From Acrocarpospora phusangensis (GTDB taxonomy: Bacteria > Actinomycetota > Actinomycetes > Streptosporangiales > Streptosporangiaceae), in NCBI RefSeq assembly GCF_016862995.1, contig NZ_BOOA01000013.1:1-64000 (forward strand): a stretch of DNA of 64,000 nucleotides, given 5' to 3'. Made by a program: the position numbers and the translations under genes. How positions within the stretch are numbered: position 1 is the first letter of the stretch; each line of letters opens with the position of its first letter. The notes below the pieces were generated by a model. It saw nothing but the letters and a program-made list of their open reading frames with translations. It was not told the DNA's origin and did not search any database. Below, piece after piece: positions 6,934 through 17,455 of the stretch.

Positions 6934-8618
6934 GCACCTTGATTCCGCCCGGGCTGAATCGGCGGCTGGTCCTGGCCGCGCTGGCGGGGACGGCGGCCGA
7001 TCTGGCCGGGCTGGGGCTGATCGCGTCGGCGGCGTGGCTGATCACCCGGGCGGCCGAGCAGCCGCCGCTCGCCGCGCTGTCGGTGGCCATCGTCGGCGTC
7101 CGCGCCTTCGCGACCAGCCGGGGCGTCTTCCGGTACGCGGAGCGGCTGGCCGGTCACGACGTCGCCCTGCGCGCGCAGGCGTCCACCAGGGAACGGCTCT
7201 ACGAGGCGCTGATCCCGTCGCAGCCGCTCAGCCATCGGGGCGCGGACCTGCTCAGCCGCATGGTCGACGACACCGACGCGGTCCAGGACCTGCTGGTCCG
7301 GGTCCTGCTGCCCGCCGTGGCCGCCCTGGTCACGGGGGCGGTGGCCGTGGTGATCTCGCTCTTCCTGCTGCCCGCGGCGGCGTTCGCGCTGCTGGCGGGG
7401 CTGGTGGTGGCGGGTGTGCTGCTTCCGCTGGGCACGGCTGCCGCCTCCCGCCGCTGGTCGGCCCGGTTGGCCCCCGCGCGTGCCGAACTGGCGGCGCGCG
7501 TGGCCGACCTGGTGCACGGCTCGGCCGACCTGGCCGCGTACGGCGCGAAGGCCCAGGCCCTGGCCGCCGGCACGGAGGCGGACGAGCGGCTGGCCGCCCT
7601 GGAGCGCGGCCAGTCCCGGGTGAGCGCGACCGCCCTGCTGGCCGGCGTGCTCACGCAGGGGCTCACGGTCGTCGCGGTCGTCTGGATCTGCCAGGCGGCG
7701 GGCACCGGTTCCGTGGCGACGGCCGTGCTCGCCCTGATGTCGCTGGTCGCCTTCGAACCCGTACTGCCGCTGGCCTCTGCCGGGGAACGCCTGACCGGCG
7801 TGCTCGCCGCCCTGCGCCGCCTCACCGCCCTGCGCTCCACCCCGCCCGCGGTCACCGAACCCGCTTCACCCGCCGCTCCCCCGTCAGGCCCGCTCACCGT
7901 CACCGTCACCGACCTGGTGGTACGGCACGGCGACGCACCCCCGGCTCTCGACGGAGTCTCTCTCGCCCTGACCCCCGGCAAGCGGGTCGCCGTGGTCGGC
8001 CCGAGCGGCGCGGGAAAGAGCACCCTGCTGTCCGCCCTGATGCGCACCGTCGACTACGAGTCCGGAAATATCACCCTGAACGGCGTGGAAGCCCGGGACC
8101 TGGCCGCCGACGACGTCCGCAGCCTGATGACCGGCCTCACCCAGGACCCCTACGTCTTCCAGGCCACCTTCATCGACAACCTCCGCCTGGCCGGCCCCGA
8201 GGCCACCGACGACCAGCTCGCCCAGGCGATCCGCTCCGCCCAGCTCACCGACTGGTCCTCGCCCGCCGCCTGGGACACCTCCCTCGGCGAGGACGGCCGC
8301 ACCCTCTCCGGCGGCCAGCTCCAGCGCCTCGCCCTGGCCCGCGCCCTCCTCTACGACCCGCCCGTCCTCCTCCTCGACGAACCCGCGGAAGCCCTCGACG
8401 AGGAGACCGCCACCTCCCTCATGGCCGACCTCCTCGACGCCACCCACGGCCGCACCACCCTGCTCATCACCCACCGCCTCCGCGGCCTCGAAGCCGTGGA
8501 CGAGATCCTCGTCCTCGAAGACGGCCACATCACCCAGCGCGGCACCCACGCCGCCCTCTCCACCACCGACGGCTACTACCGCACCCTCTGGCAAGCCGAG
8601 TCGATGCTCCACACGTAA
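6930..8618 (+). CDS. cydC: ABC exporter CydC (partner of CydD)
   Basis: 562 residues. Six-helix ABC exporter domain (~10-290) with the segment VRAFATSRGVFRYAERL typical of CydC, then a nucleotide-binding domain: Walker A GPSGAGKST (~358), signature LSGGQLQR, Walker B LLLDEPAEALD, H-loop ITHRLR. It should form a heterodimer with CydD. RBS CGGGAGG lies about 10 nt upstream of the ATG. Last gene of the cyd cluster; a block of direct repeats and a hairpin follow. Confidence 0.88.
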   Translation: MSTLIPPGLNRRLVLAALAGTAADLAGLGLIASAAWLITRAAEQPPLAALSVAIVGVRAFATSRGVFRYAERLAGHDVALRAQASTRERLYEALIPSQPLSHRGADLLSRMVDDTDAVQDLLVRVLLPAVAALVTGAVAVVISLFLLPAAAFALLAGLVVAGVLLPLGTAAASRRWSARLAPARAELAARVADLVHGSADLAAYGAKAQALAAGTEADERLAALERGQSRVSATALLAGVLTQGLTVVAVVWICQAAGTGSVATAVLALMSLVAFEPVLPLASAGERLTGVLAALRRLTALRSTPPAVTEPASPAAPPSGPLTVTVTDLVVRHGDAPPALDGVSLALTPGKRVAVVGPSGAGKSTLLSALMRTVDYESGNITLNGVEARDLAADDVRSLMTGLTQDPYVFQATFIDNLRLAGPEATDDQLAQAIRSAQLTDWSSPAAWDTSLGEDGRTLSGGQLQRLALARALLYDPPVLLLDEPAEALDEETATSLMADLLDATHGRTTLLITHRLRGLEAVDEILVLEDGHITQRGTHAALSTTDGYYRTLWQAESMLHT

Positions 8619-8634
8619 GCCCCCGGGCTGGAAA

Positions 8635-8776
8635 CGGCTCCACGCCAGGACTTCCCGGGAGCGGCTCCGCGGAAGGGCTTCCCAGGGCGGCTCCGCGCCA
8701 GGACCCCCAGGCGCAGGCTCCACGCCAGAGCTTCCCAGGGACGGCTCCGCGCCAGGATCCTCCCGGGGGCGGCTCC
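8635..8776. repeat. Five tandem imperfect 26-28 bp repeats
   Basis: Units begin with CGGCTCC (once AGGCTCC) at 8635, 8662, 8688, 8714 and 8742, and a sixth heptamer occurs at 8770. Each unit continues roughly as (G/A)CGCCAGGAC-TTCCC-GGG. The array fills the space between cydC and the convergent htrA gene. Copies are diverged, and no open frame of interest runs through it. Confidence 0.75.
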
Positions 8777-8820
8777 CGCCGCTGCGCGGGTGGGTGGGTG
8801 GGGCATCCCCCGGAACGCGG

Positions 8821-8851
8821 AACGGCCGCACCCCCGAGCGGTGCGGCCGTT
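8821..8851. terminator. Strong hairpin terminator downstream of htrA
   Basis: Perfect 12-bp stem AACGGCCGCACC (8821-8832) / GGTGCGGCCGTT (8840-8851) with a 7-nt loop. It sits 12 bp after the htrA stop and can also end transcripts coming from cydC, since both flanks end in TT/AA. Confidence 0.75.
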
Positions 8852-8862
8852 TCCGGAGAAGG

Positions 8863-10254
8863 TCAGTTGGTCGCCGTCTTCTCCTCGAGGGAGATGGTGA
8901 CGGTGGCGGGCTGGCCGTTGCGGAGGTAGGTGAGGTTGATCTTGTCGCCGGGCTGGTGGCCGCGGATGATGCCGACGACCGTCTCGCCGGCGTCGATCGG
9001 CGTGTCGTCGATCTTGGTGATGATGTCGCCCTGCTGGAGGCCGGCCTTCTCGGCGGGACTGCCCGGCGTGACGGGCCCGACGAGGGCGCCCGGCGTGTCC
9101 CCGGAGGCGTCGCTGACGCTGACGCCGAGGTAGACGTGGACCGCCCGGCCCGTGTTGATCAGCTGCTCGGCGACCTGCTTGGCGGTGGTGATGGGGATCG
9201 CGAAGCCGACGCCGATGTTGCCGTTGCCGCCGGAGGTCGCGATCGCGGTGTTGATGCCGATGACCTGCCCGGCCGCGTTGACCAGCGCGCCACCCGAGTT
9301 CCCCGGGTTGATCGCGGCGTCGGTCTGGATCATGCCGCCGATGGTGGTGGTCTCCTCCTGGGACCGCTGCGGCTGCCCCCACCCGGGCGGGAACTGCTGC
9401 TGGTCGGGCTGGCCGCCGCCGGAGGTGACCGTACGGTCCAGGGCGCTGACGATGCCCGCGGTGACCGAGCCCTCCAGGCCGAGCGGGCTGCCGATGGCGA
9501 GCACCGAGTCGCCGACCTGCAGGCTGTCGCTGTCGCCGAGCGCGGCCTTGGTGAGGCCGGTGACGTTCTGCACGCGGATGACCGCGATGTCGGTGGTCGG
9601 GTCGGTGCCGACCAGGGTCGCCTTGGCGGTCCTGCCGTCGCTGAACTTCACGCTCAGGTCGGCGTTGGCGCCCGCGCCGGAGACGACGTGGTTGTTGGTG
9701 AGGATGAGCCCGTCGTCGGACAGGATGACCCCGGACCCCTCGCCGCCGCCCATCTGCGAGGTGACCGTGATCATCACGACCGAGGGCTGCACCCGGCGGG
9801 CGACGTCGGCCACCGTGGACCCGGTGGCGTTGCCGGAGTTGAGCACGGGGCTGGACACCACGGTCCGGGGGCCGTTGACGGCGTTGGTGACGAGCGCCCC
9901 CGCGACCCCGCCGCCGATCGCCATGGCGGCCAGCGCGAGCACCGCGCCGCCCCTCCTGAGCCCGGCGCTCCGGCCGGACGGAGCCGAAGGCACCGGCGGG
10001 ACCGCAGACGACGACGGCGGAGGCGGCGGCGGGAGCGTGAGTACGGCGGTGTCGCCGGTCCGGTACTGCCCGGCCGTCGGCGGACGGCTCCCGAACTGGC
10101 TCCACCCCTGCGTGTTCAGCACCTCGGTCGGCCCGCTCGCCGCGGCGTCCCCCGCCCCGCGGCCGCCCGTCTGGTGGCCGGCCTGGTTGCCTGTCTCGTG
10201 CGCAGCGCTCGCCGGAGAACCCGGAGTCTGCTCGCGCGGCTCGTCAGCGTTCAT
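8863..10254 (-). CDS. HtrA/DegP-type membrane-anchored serine protease
   Basis: 463 residues. A long disordered cytosolic region rich in Gly, Pro and Ser (1-98, including a run of eight prolines) precedes one membrane segment (~103-125). The trypsin-like domain carries the triad His189 (LTNNHVV), Asp222 (TDIAV) and Ser320 (GNSGGAL). A PDZ domain covers ~370-455 (GVSVSDASG... GLQQGDIITKIDD). The protease domain should face the outside and act in surface protein quality control. Upstream on the same strand is an acyl-CoA synthetase 124 bp away; a strong hairpin follows. Confidence 0.92.
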   Translation of the reverse strand: MNADEPREQTPGSPASAAHETGNQAGHQTGGRGAGDAAASGPTEVLNTQGWSQFGSRPPTAGQYRTGDTAVLTLPPPPPPSSSAVPPVPSAPSGRSAGLRRGGAVLALAAMAIGGGVAGALVTNAVNGPRTVVSSPVLNSGNATGSTVADVARRVQPSVVMITVTSQMGGGEGSGVILSDDGLILTNNHVVSGAGANADLSVKFSDGRTAKATLVGTDPTTDIAVIRVQNVTGLTKAALGDSDSLQVGDSVLAIGSPLGLEGSVTAGIVSALDRTVTSGGGQPDQQQFPPGWGQPQRSQEETTTIGGMIQTDAAINPGNSGGALVNAAGQVIGINTAIATSGGNGNIGVGFAIPITTAKQVAEQLINTGRAVHVYLGVSVSDASGDTPGALVGPVTPGSPAEKAGLQQGDIITKIDDTPIDAGETVVGIIRGHQPGDKINLTYLRNGQPATVTISLEEKTATN

Positions 10255-10378
10255 TGTGTGCCATCCCCTTACCGAAGCCCCCGGCTTTGTCCGCCGGTAC
10301 CCCTCTACGATGGCAAACCCCCGATAAGGCCCGGCTAAGCGATCACGGGCCTGACCTCGCGAAAGCCGTACAGGAATC

Positions 10379-11920
10379 TTATCCGCGCTGCTCGGATGGC
10401 CAGTACTCGTCGCGGAGGAGGCGCTTGTAAAGTTTCCCGGTCGGGTGGCGCGGCAGCTCGGCGCGGAAGTCCACGCTCTTCGGGCATTTGTAGTGGGCGA
10501 GCCCGGCGCGGCAGTAGGCGATCAGCTCGGCCTCCAGGGCGGGCCCGGCCTCCGCCGGGTCGGCGGCCTGCACGACGGCCTTGACCTGTTCGCCCATCTC
10601 CTCGTCCGGCACCCCGAAGACGGCCACGTCGGCCACCTTGGGATGCACGGCCAGCAGGTTCTCCGCCTCCTGCGGGTAGACGTTCACCCCACCCGAAATG
10701 ATCATGTACGACCTGCGGTCCGTGAGGTAGAGGAAGCCCTCCTCGTCCACGTACCCGATGTCGCCCAGCGTGGTCCAGCCGCGGCCGAGCGGATCCCGGG
10801 ACGACCGCGTCTTCTCCGGATCGCCGTGGTACTCGAAGGCAGGCCCGTCCGAGAAGTAGACCGTGCCGTGCTCCCCCGGCCCCAGTTCGGCGCCGTCCTC
10901 GTCGCACACGTGCAGCACGCCGAGCAGCGGGCGGCCTACCGTGCCGCGGTGTTTCAGCCAGTCCTCGGGCCCGGCGTAGAGGAAGCCGTTGCCCTCGGTG
11001 CCGGCGTAGTACTCGTGCACGATCGGCCCCCACCAGTCCATCATCCGCTCCTTGACCGGCACCGGGCAGGGCGCGGCCGCGTGGATGGCGCAGCGCAGCG
11101 ACGACAGGTCATGGCGGGCGCGCGTCTCGGCGGGGAGTTTGAGGAGTTTGATGAACATGGTGGGGACCCACTGGGAGTGGGTCACGCCGTACCGCTCGAT
11201 GGCGGCCAGGGCGGCTTCGGGGTCGAAGCGCTCCATGACGACGACGGTGGCGCCGAACCGCAGGAAGGTGAGGCAGTAGCGCAGCGGCGCCGCGTGGTAG
11301 AGCGGCGCGGGCGACAGGTAGACGCTGTCGGCGCTGGGCGCGAACAGGAACTGCACGAGCTGCATGAGCGGCCCGGGGGTGTCCAGCGTGGCCATGCTCA
11401 GCGGCGGTTTCACACCCTTCGGGCGCCCGGTCGTGCCGGACGAGTACAGCATGTCCGCACCCTGGCATTCGTCCGGTACGGCAGTCGCCGGGTGTCGCGC
11501 CACCGCCTCCTCGTACGAGGCGAATCCGGGGGCGACGCCGTCCAGCATGAGGCGGATCTCGACGCCGCCGGCGGCGGTGACCGCCACCTCCGCCACCTCC
11601 TCCAGGGCCTTCGAGGCGATGAAGGCGCGGGCCTCGCAGTTCTCCAGGATGTAGGCGAGCTCGCCCGCCTGGAGGCGGGAGCTGATCGCGGTGTAGTAGA
11701 GGCCGGACCGGTGCGCGGCCCACGCGACCGCCAGGAACAGCGGGTGGTTCTCCAGCATGAACGCGATGTGGTCCCCCGGCCGCAGCCCCGCCGCGCGCAG
11801 CAGGTGGGCCAGCCGGTTGGACTCCTCGTCCAGCTCTCGGTACGTGACGACCCGCCCGGACCCCGCCATGATCACGGCGGCTCTGTCGGGGGTGGCGGCG
11901 GCGATGGCTCCCGGGTGCAT
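10379..11920 (-). CDS. AMP-binding acyl-CoA synthetase
   Basis: 513 residues, ANL superfamily. Phosphate-binding loop YSSGTTGRPKG near residue 170, the YYAGTEGNGF segment (~310) of the A5 region, GDIGYVDEEGFLYLTDR (~395), and the C-terminal PTGKLYKR with the catalytic lysine (~500). It should activate a fatty or other carboxylic acid to the CoA ester in the cytosol. The FadD4-like pattern is common in actinomycete catabolic loci, but the substrate cannot be read. A 6-bp inverted repeat sits just before the start codon. Confidence 0.88.
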   Translation of the reverse strand: MHPGAIAAATPDRAAVIMAGSGRVVTYRELDEESNRLAHLLRAAGLRPGDHIAFMLENHPLFLAVAWAAHRSGLYYTAISSRLQAGELAYILENCEARAFIASKALEEVAEVAVTAAGGVEIRLMLDGVAPGFASYEEAVARHPATAVPDECQGADMLYSSGTTGRPKGVKPPLSMATLDTPGPLMQLVQFLFAPSADSVYLSPAPLYHAAPLRYCLTFLRFGATVVVMERFDPEAALAAIERYGVTHSQWVPTMFIKLLKLPAETRARHDLSSLRCAIHAAAPCPVPVKERMMDWWGPIVHEYYAGTEGNGFLYAGPEDWLKHRGTVGRPLLGVLHVCDEDGAELGPGEHGTVYFSDGPAFEYHGDPEKTRSSRDPLGRGWTTLGDIGYVDEEGFLYLTDRRSYMIISGGVNVYPQEAENLLAVHPKVADVAVFGVPDEEMGEQVKAVVQAADPAEAGPALEAELIAYCRAGLAHYKCPKSVDFRAELPRHPTGKLYKRLLRDEYWPSEQRG

Positions 11921-11921
11921 G

Positions 11922-11940
11922 AACCGAACGTTAATCGGTT
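11922..11940. promoter_or_regulatory. Candidate operator at the acyl-CoA synthetase start
   Basis: AACCGA (11922-11927) and TCGGTT (11935-11940) form a perfect inverted repeat around a 7-bp A+T-rich centre, one base before the ATG on the minus strand. Its position would let a TetR-type repressor block initiation. No dedicated regulator is adjacent. Confidence 0.4.
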
Positions 11941-12068
11941 TGATGTTCGCGGGGAAGGAACGGGAACGGCCCGCGCGGGAGAGGAGGCGCGAGCCGTCGT
12001 GTTGCTCAGTACTGCTCGATACTGCGGGATGCTACTGACCTGATTGAGGGTGTCAGGTGCGGTGAATC

Positions 12069-12605
12069 CTAGGCGTCGTAGATCGGGGTCCAGGCGCCCC
12101 AGAAGCCGCGCGGCTTCCAGTGGTCGCCGCGGGAGACCACGACCGAGATGTGCTCAGCGTTCTTGCCGCTGAACCAGAACGACTTCGGGTGCTTGCCGCA
12201 GTTCTTGAACTTCTTGAAGTAGTCCGGGCCGTGGAACGGCTCGATCTTGAAGGTGGCCCAGGCGCACTTGAACTTGTGGTGGCCCTTCCAGCCGTCGTTG
12301 TCCAGCGTGAAGCGGACGTGGAACTTGTTGCCCTCGACCCACTTCCAGTGGCAGAACTTCTTGGCCTTGTGCTTGAAGGAGCAGTTGAAGTCGACCTTCT
12401 CGTGCTTCCAGTACCACTGCTTGTACTTGTAGTCCTCGACCCTCACGTGGCCGTTGGCCTCGGCCTTGTGGTCGGCGGAGAACACGGGGCCCCACGGGGC
12501 GTCGAAGGGCACGGCCGCGTTCGCCGTGGCCGGCGAGAGCAGGGCGCCCCCGATGAGCGCGGCGGCTGCTACCGCGCTCACCGCGAGCTTCTTGATGAAT
12601 CGCAT
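12069..12605 (-). CDS. Secreted basic four-cysteine protein, copy A
   Basis: 178 residues from the ATG at 12605; a longer in-frame start would place 21 residues before the signal peptide and has no ribosome site. Signal peptide MRFIKKLAVSAVAAAALIGG...ANA with cleavage near residue 30. The mature part is rich in Lys, Trp, Phe and His and has four Cys (NCSF, KFCHW, FKCAW, KNCGK), enough for two disulfides. It is a paralogue of the next gene: shared WGP..S.D.KA, YWK, KF.CAW.TFK, CG, and VSRGD/N near the end. Family unknown to me; an extracellular role is likely. Confidence 0.75.
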   Translation of the reverse strand: MRFIKKLAVSAVAAAALIGGALLSPATANAAVPFDAPWGPVFSADHKAEANGHVRVEDYKYKQWYWKHEKVDFNCSFKHKAKKFCHWKWVEGNKFHVRFTLDNDGWKGHHKFKCAWATFKIEPFHGPDYFKKFKNCGKHPKSFWFSGKNAEHISVVVSRGDHWKPRGFWGAWTPIYDA

Positions 12606-12753
12606 TACGGGTCCTCTCGGGAAGGATTTCTGACACCCCATGTCTACGAGGAGGCAGTTGACGGGCACTTACACGACGCTTTAACCGCCTGCTCATGCCC
12701 CTGATCACGGCATATTCCGCCGAGGACCCCGCCGCTCCCCCGGGACACGCGAG

Positions 12754-12783
12754 GGCCGCGCCCCCCGGGCGGGGGACGCGGCC
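12754..12783 (-). terminator. GC-rich hairpin after secreted protein copy B
   Basis: GGCCGCGCCCCC (12754-12765) pairs with GGGGG-A-CGCGGCC (12771-12783) around a 5-nt loop with one bulged A. It lies 16 bp beyond the stop of the upstream gene on the minus strand, as expected for its terminator, and separates the two paralogues into different transcripts. Confidence 0.65.
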
Positions 12784-12798
12784 TCGATTTCGCCGGGA

Positions 12799-13362
12799 TC
12801 AGACCGCCGGGTGGACGGCCTTCCAGCCGGAGTGCTTACCCTTCGGGGCGTGGAAGTTGCCGCGCGAGACGTCGACCCAGATCTTGTCGGCGTTCACCAC
12901 GGTGAACGACAGCTTCGCGGACCCGCCGCAGGCCTTGGCGCTGCGGAAGTCGGTGTCGCCGTCCTTCTTCACGACCTTGAAGGTCTCCCACGCGCAGCGG
13001 AACTTGCGCGCGTGCACGCGGTAGTTCACCAGCGTCGAATCCACGGTGAACACCTCGTAGCGGACGGTCTTGAACGCCCGCTTCTTGTGCCACACCTTGA
13101 CCTTCTTGCAGACGCGGTCGCCCTCGTGCCACGAGCACTTCCGCTCCCAGGTCCACCACCGCTTCCAGTAGCGGACCTTCTTCTCCTTCTTCGCCACGGT
13201 GACGGTCCCCGAGGCTTTCGCCTTGCCGTCACTGGACGCGTACGGACCCCACGTCGTGGGGGCGCCGGTTAACTCGGCCGCTTGCGCGGACGCCACCGGA
13301 GCGGCGACCGCGAACATCGCGGCCGAGCCGATCCCGGCGATGACTCGGACAGCCATTCGCAT
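12799..13362 (-). CDS. Secreted basic four-cysteine protein, copy B
   Basis: 187 residues from the ATG at 13362, which has AAAGGAG 8 nt upstream. Signal peptide MRMAVRVIAGIGSAAMFAVA...ASAQA. The mature protein repeats the plan of copy A: TWGPYASSDGKAKASGTV, a Lys/Trp-rich stretch with KVRYWKRWW, Cys in KCSW and VCKK, then KFRCAWETFK, KACGG, and VSRGNFHAPKG near the end. Spacing of the four Cys is close to that of copy A. The genes are tandem, 193 bp apart, so a local duplication followed by strong divergence is likely. Confidence 0.75.
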   Translation of the reverse strand: MRMAVRVIAGIGSAAMFAVAAPVASAQAAELTGAPTTWGPYASSDGKAKASGTVTVAKKEKKVRYWKRWWTWERKCSWHEGDRVCKKVKVWHKKRAFKTVRYEVFTVDSTLVNYRVHARKFRCAWETFKVVKKDGDTDFRSAKACGGSAKLSFTVVNADKIWVDVSRGNFHAPKGKHSGWKAVHPAV

Positions 13363-13593
13363 CTCGAGTTCTCCTTTCGGGACACGCCCCAAGTCCCCCA
13401 GGAGAACCGTTCACACCCGCTCAGCCACCCACCTAACCCGAAGTACCGTCGATCTATCCTTCCGGATAGGGATCAACCAGCACCTGCCTCCGCCGCGCGA
13501 AACCGCCCCTGAGCTCCAGCATCCTCGGCCCAGACGGGTAGAACCGCGCCCTGGACCGGCGTCGTGGGCCGCATGAGTCCAACACTCATACGA

Positions 13594-13635
13594 ATGACCG
13601 AATCATTCAGACAAACGGCTGAATGATTCGGTCAT
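13594..13635. repeat. Perfect 17-bp inverted repeat downstream of lon
   Basis: ATGACCGAATCATTCAG (13594-13610) is followed after 8 nt by its exact reverse complement (13619-13635). It begins 13 bp after the lon stop. The arms are unusually A+T-rich for this genome and no T run follows, so it could be a terminator, an RNA stabiliser or a protein-binding site. Confidence 0.8.
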
Positions 13636-13648
13636 CGCATCGGAGGGG

Positions 13649-16006
<2,358 letters not shown>

Positions 16007-16020
16007 GCGTACTCCCAAAG

Positions 16021-16041
16021 GTTGAGTTATGCACGCTCAAC
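16021..16041. promoter_or_regulatory. HAIR (HspR) operator upstream of lon
   Basis: On the minus strand the site reads TTGAGC-N7-ACTCAA, one base off the known HAIR core TTGAGT-N7-ACTCAA. It lies 15 bp before the lon start codon. HspR control of lon is established in Streptomyces, so the call rests on both motif and gene context. Confidence 0.7.
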
Positions 16042-16133
16042 TAACAGGAGTGCAGCCGTGTTCCCAGATCTGCGCGTGTTCGCTGTGAGCGAGCGTAATC
16101 GTGTAATCAGGCATCTCTGGGGGTGACGCGAAA

Positions 16134-16153
16134 CATCACACCGGGGTGTGATG
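16134..16153. promoter_or_regulatory. 20-bp palindrome before the sensor kinase gene
   Basis: CATCACACC (16134-16142) and GGTGTGATG (16145-16153) are perfect 9-bp arms around GG, ending 33 bp before the kinase ATG. A likely operator, possibly for the response regulator of the same operon. Confidence 0.5.
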
Positions 16154-16186
16154 CGGGAGACAACAGCGGATTTCTAGCGTGAGGCC

Positions 16187-17455
16187 ATGATTTTCTCTCA
16201 GCTGGTACGGCTCCCGCGGGGCCTGCTGGACGCCCTGGCCCTCGGCCGGGCCAGCCCTGACCGGCCCGACAAACCCCGGCTGGCCTACGCCACCGATGCC
16301 GGCTTCTTCCTGCTGATCTTCTACTTCGTCTTCTCCATGCTCCTCGCCGACGAGAGTCCCCTGGACTCGGTGGTCTTCGAAAGCGACGGCGGGCCCACCG
16401 GGACACAGATCCGGATCTGGGACATCGAGCGCGTGCACGACGGCCTGCTGGCCCTGGCCGCCTTCGCCTCGGCCTCCCCGCTGCTGCTGCGCCGCCGCTG
16501 GCCGCTGTGGGCCTGGCGGTACGCGACGGTGGCGCTCTTCCTGGTCGCGCCGATCGTCCTCCAGGTCGGGACGGGCCCGGTCACGAGCGGCGCGGTCATC
16601 GTGTACGCGGCCTGCCTCTACACGGTGGCCGTCCGCTGCCCCGGACCCACCACGGCGGGGGTGGGCGTGTGGTCGGTGGCCGCGATGTACTTCCTGCCGG
16701 AGAAGCCGGAGGTGATGAGCTTCGGGCCGGTGATGAGCTTCGGGCCGTTCCTGGTCGCGGGGGTGCTGGCGCTCGGGTGGAACGTGCGGCGGCGCAGGCA
16801 GGCCGCCGGGGACCTGGCCGTCGAGCACGACGCCAGGGCGCTGCTCGCCGAGCGGGCCAGGATCGCCCGCGAGCTGCACGACGTGGTCGCCCACCACGTG
16901 TCCGTGATCGCGATCCAGGCGGAGGCGGTTCCGTTGCAGGCCAAGGGCGACCGGGGGCGGCTGGAGGCGGGCCTGGCCGGCATCAGGGAGCTGTCGCTGG
17001 AGGCGCTCCAGGAGATGCGGCGGGTGCTGGGCGTGCTGAGGGACGAGGACGGCGGGGCCGACACCGCGCCGCAGCCCGGCCTGGGACGCCTGGCGGAGCT
17101 GGCCGCCAACGCCCGGAGCGCGGGGCTGACGGTGGAGCTGCCGGCCGAGGTGCCCGAGGTGCCGGCGGCGGTGGGGCTGTCGGTGTACCGGATCGTGCAG
17201 GAGTCGCTCAGCAACGCGATGCGGCACGCCCCGGGGAGCCGGGTGCGGGTGGAGCTGACCCGGTCCGGGACCGAGCTGACGGTGGTGGTCGCCAACGGGG
17301 GCGGCAGCCGTACCGGGCTCGGGTCCGGCGAGGGGCAGGGGCTGATCGGGATGCGGGAGCGGGCGGCGATGCTGGGGGGCTCGTTCAGCGCCGGGCCGGT
17401 TCCCGGGGGCGGGTACCAGGTGCGGGCCACGCTGCCACTGGCGGCGGACGCGTGA
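16187..17455 (+). CDS. NarL-type sensor histidine kinase
   Basis: 422 residues. About five hydrophobic segments occur in residues 35-200, then a HisKA_3 dimerisation domain with phospho-acceptor His231 in ARELHDVVAHH, and an HATPase domain ending with GQGLIGMRERAAMLGG. This class usually autophosphorylates in response to an envelope signal and passes phosphate to the LuxR-type regulator encoded next, whose GTG overlaps this stop by 4 bp. An exact 18-bp tandem duplication (16712-16747) repeats VMSFGP in the last extracytoplasmic loop, perhaps a recent slippage event. Confidence 0.9.
   Translation: MIFSQLVRLPRGLLDALALGRASPDRPDKPRLAYATDAGFFLLIFYFVFSMLLADESPLDSVVFESDGGPTGTQIRIWDIERVHDGLLALAAFASASPLLLRRRWPLWAWRYATVALFLVAPIVLQVGTGPVTSGAVIVYAACLYTVAVRCPGPTTAGVGVWSVAAMYFLPEKPEVMSFGPVMSFGPFLVAGVLALGWNVRRRRQAAGDLAVEHDARALLAERARIARELHDVVAHHVSVIAIQAEAVPLQAKGDRGRLEAGLAGIRELSLEALQEMRRVLGVLRDEDGGADTAPQPGLGRLAELAANARSAGLTVELPAEVPEVPAAVGLSVYRIVQESLSNAMRHAPGSRVRVELTRSGTELTVVVANGGGSRTGLGSGEGQGLIGMRERAAMLGGSFSAGPVPGGGYQVRATLPLAADA

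Noticed and set aside
4835-7090. Long minus-strand frame opposite cydB and cydD
   Set aside because: Shadow of the GC-rich coding strand; full of Pro/Gly/Arg/His and no domain.
8635-8776. CRISPR array reading of the 26-28 bp repeats
   Set aside because: The units are contiguous, with no unique spacers of constant length, and no cas genes are present.
16007-16018. TTG at 16018 as the lon start
   Set aside because: It lies on the GGGAG ribosome site of the ATG at 16006 and would add four residues not seen in Lon.
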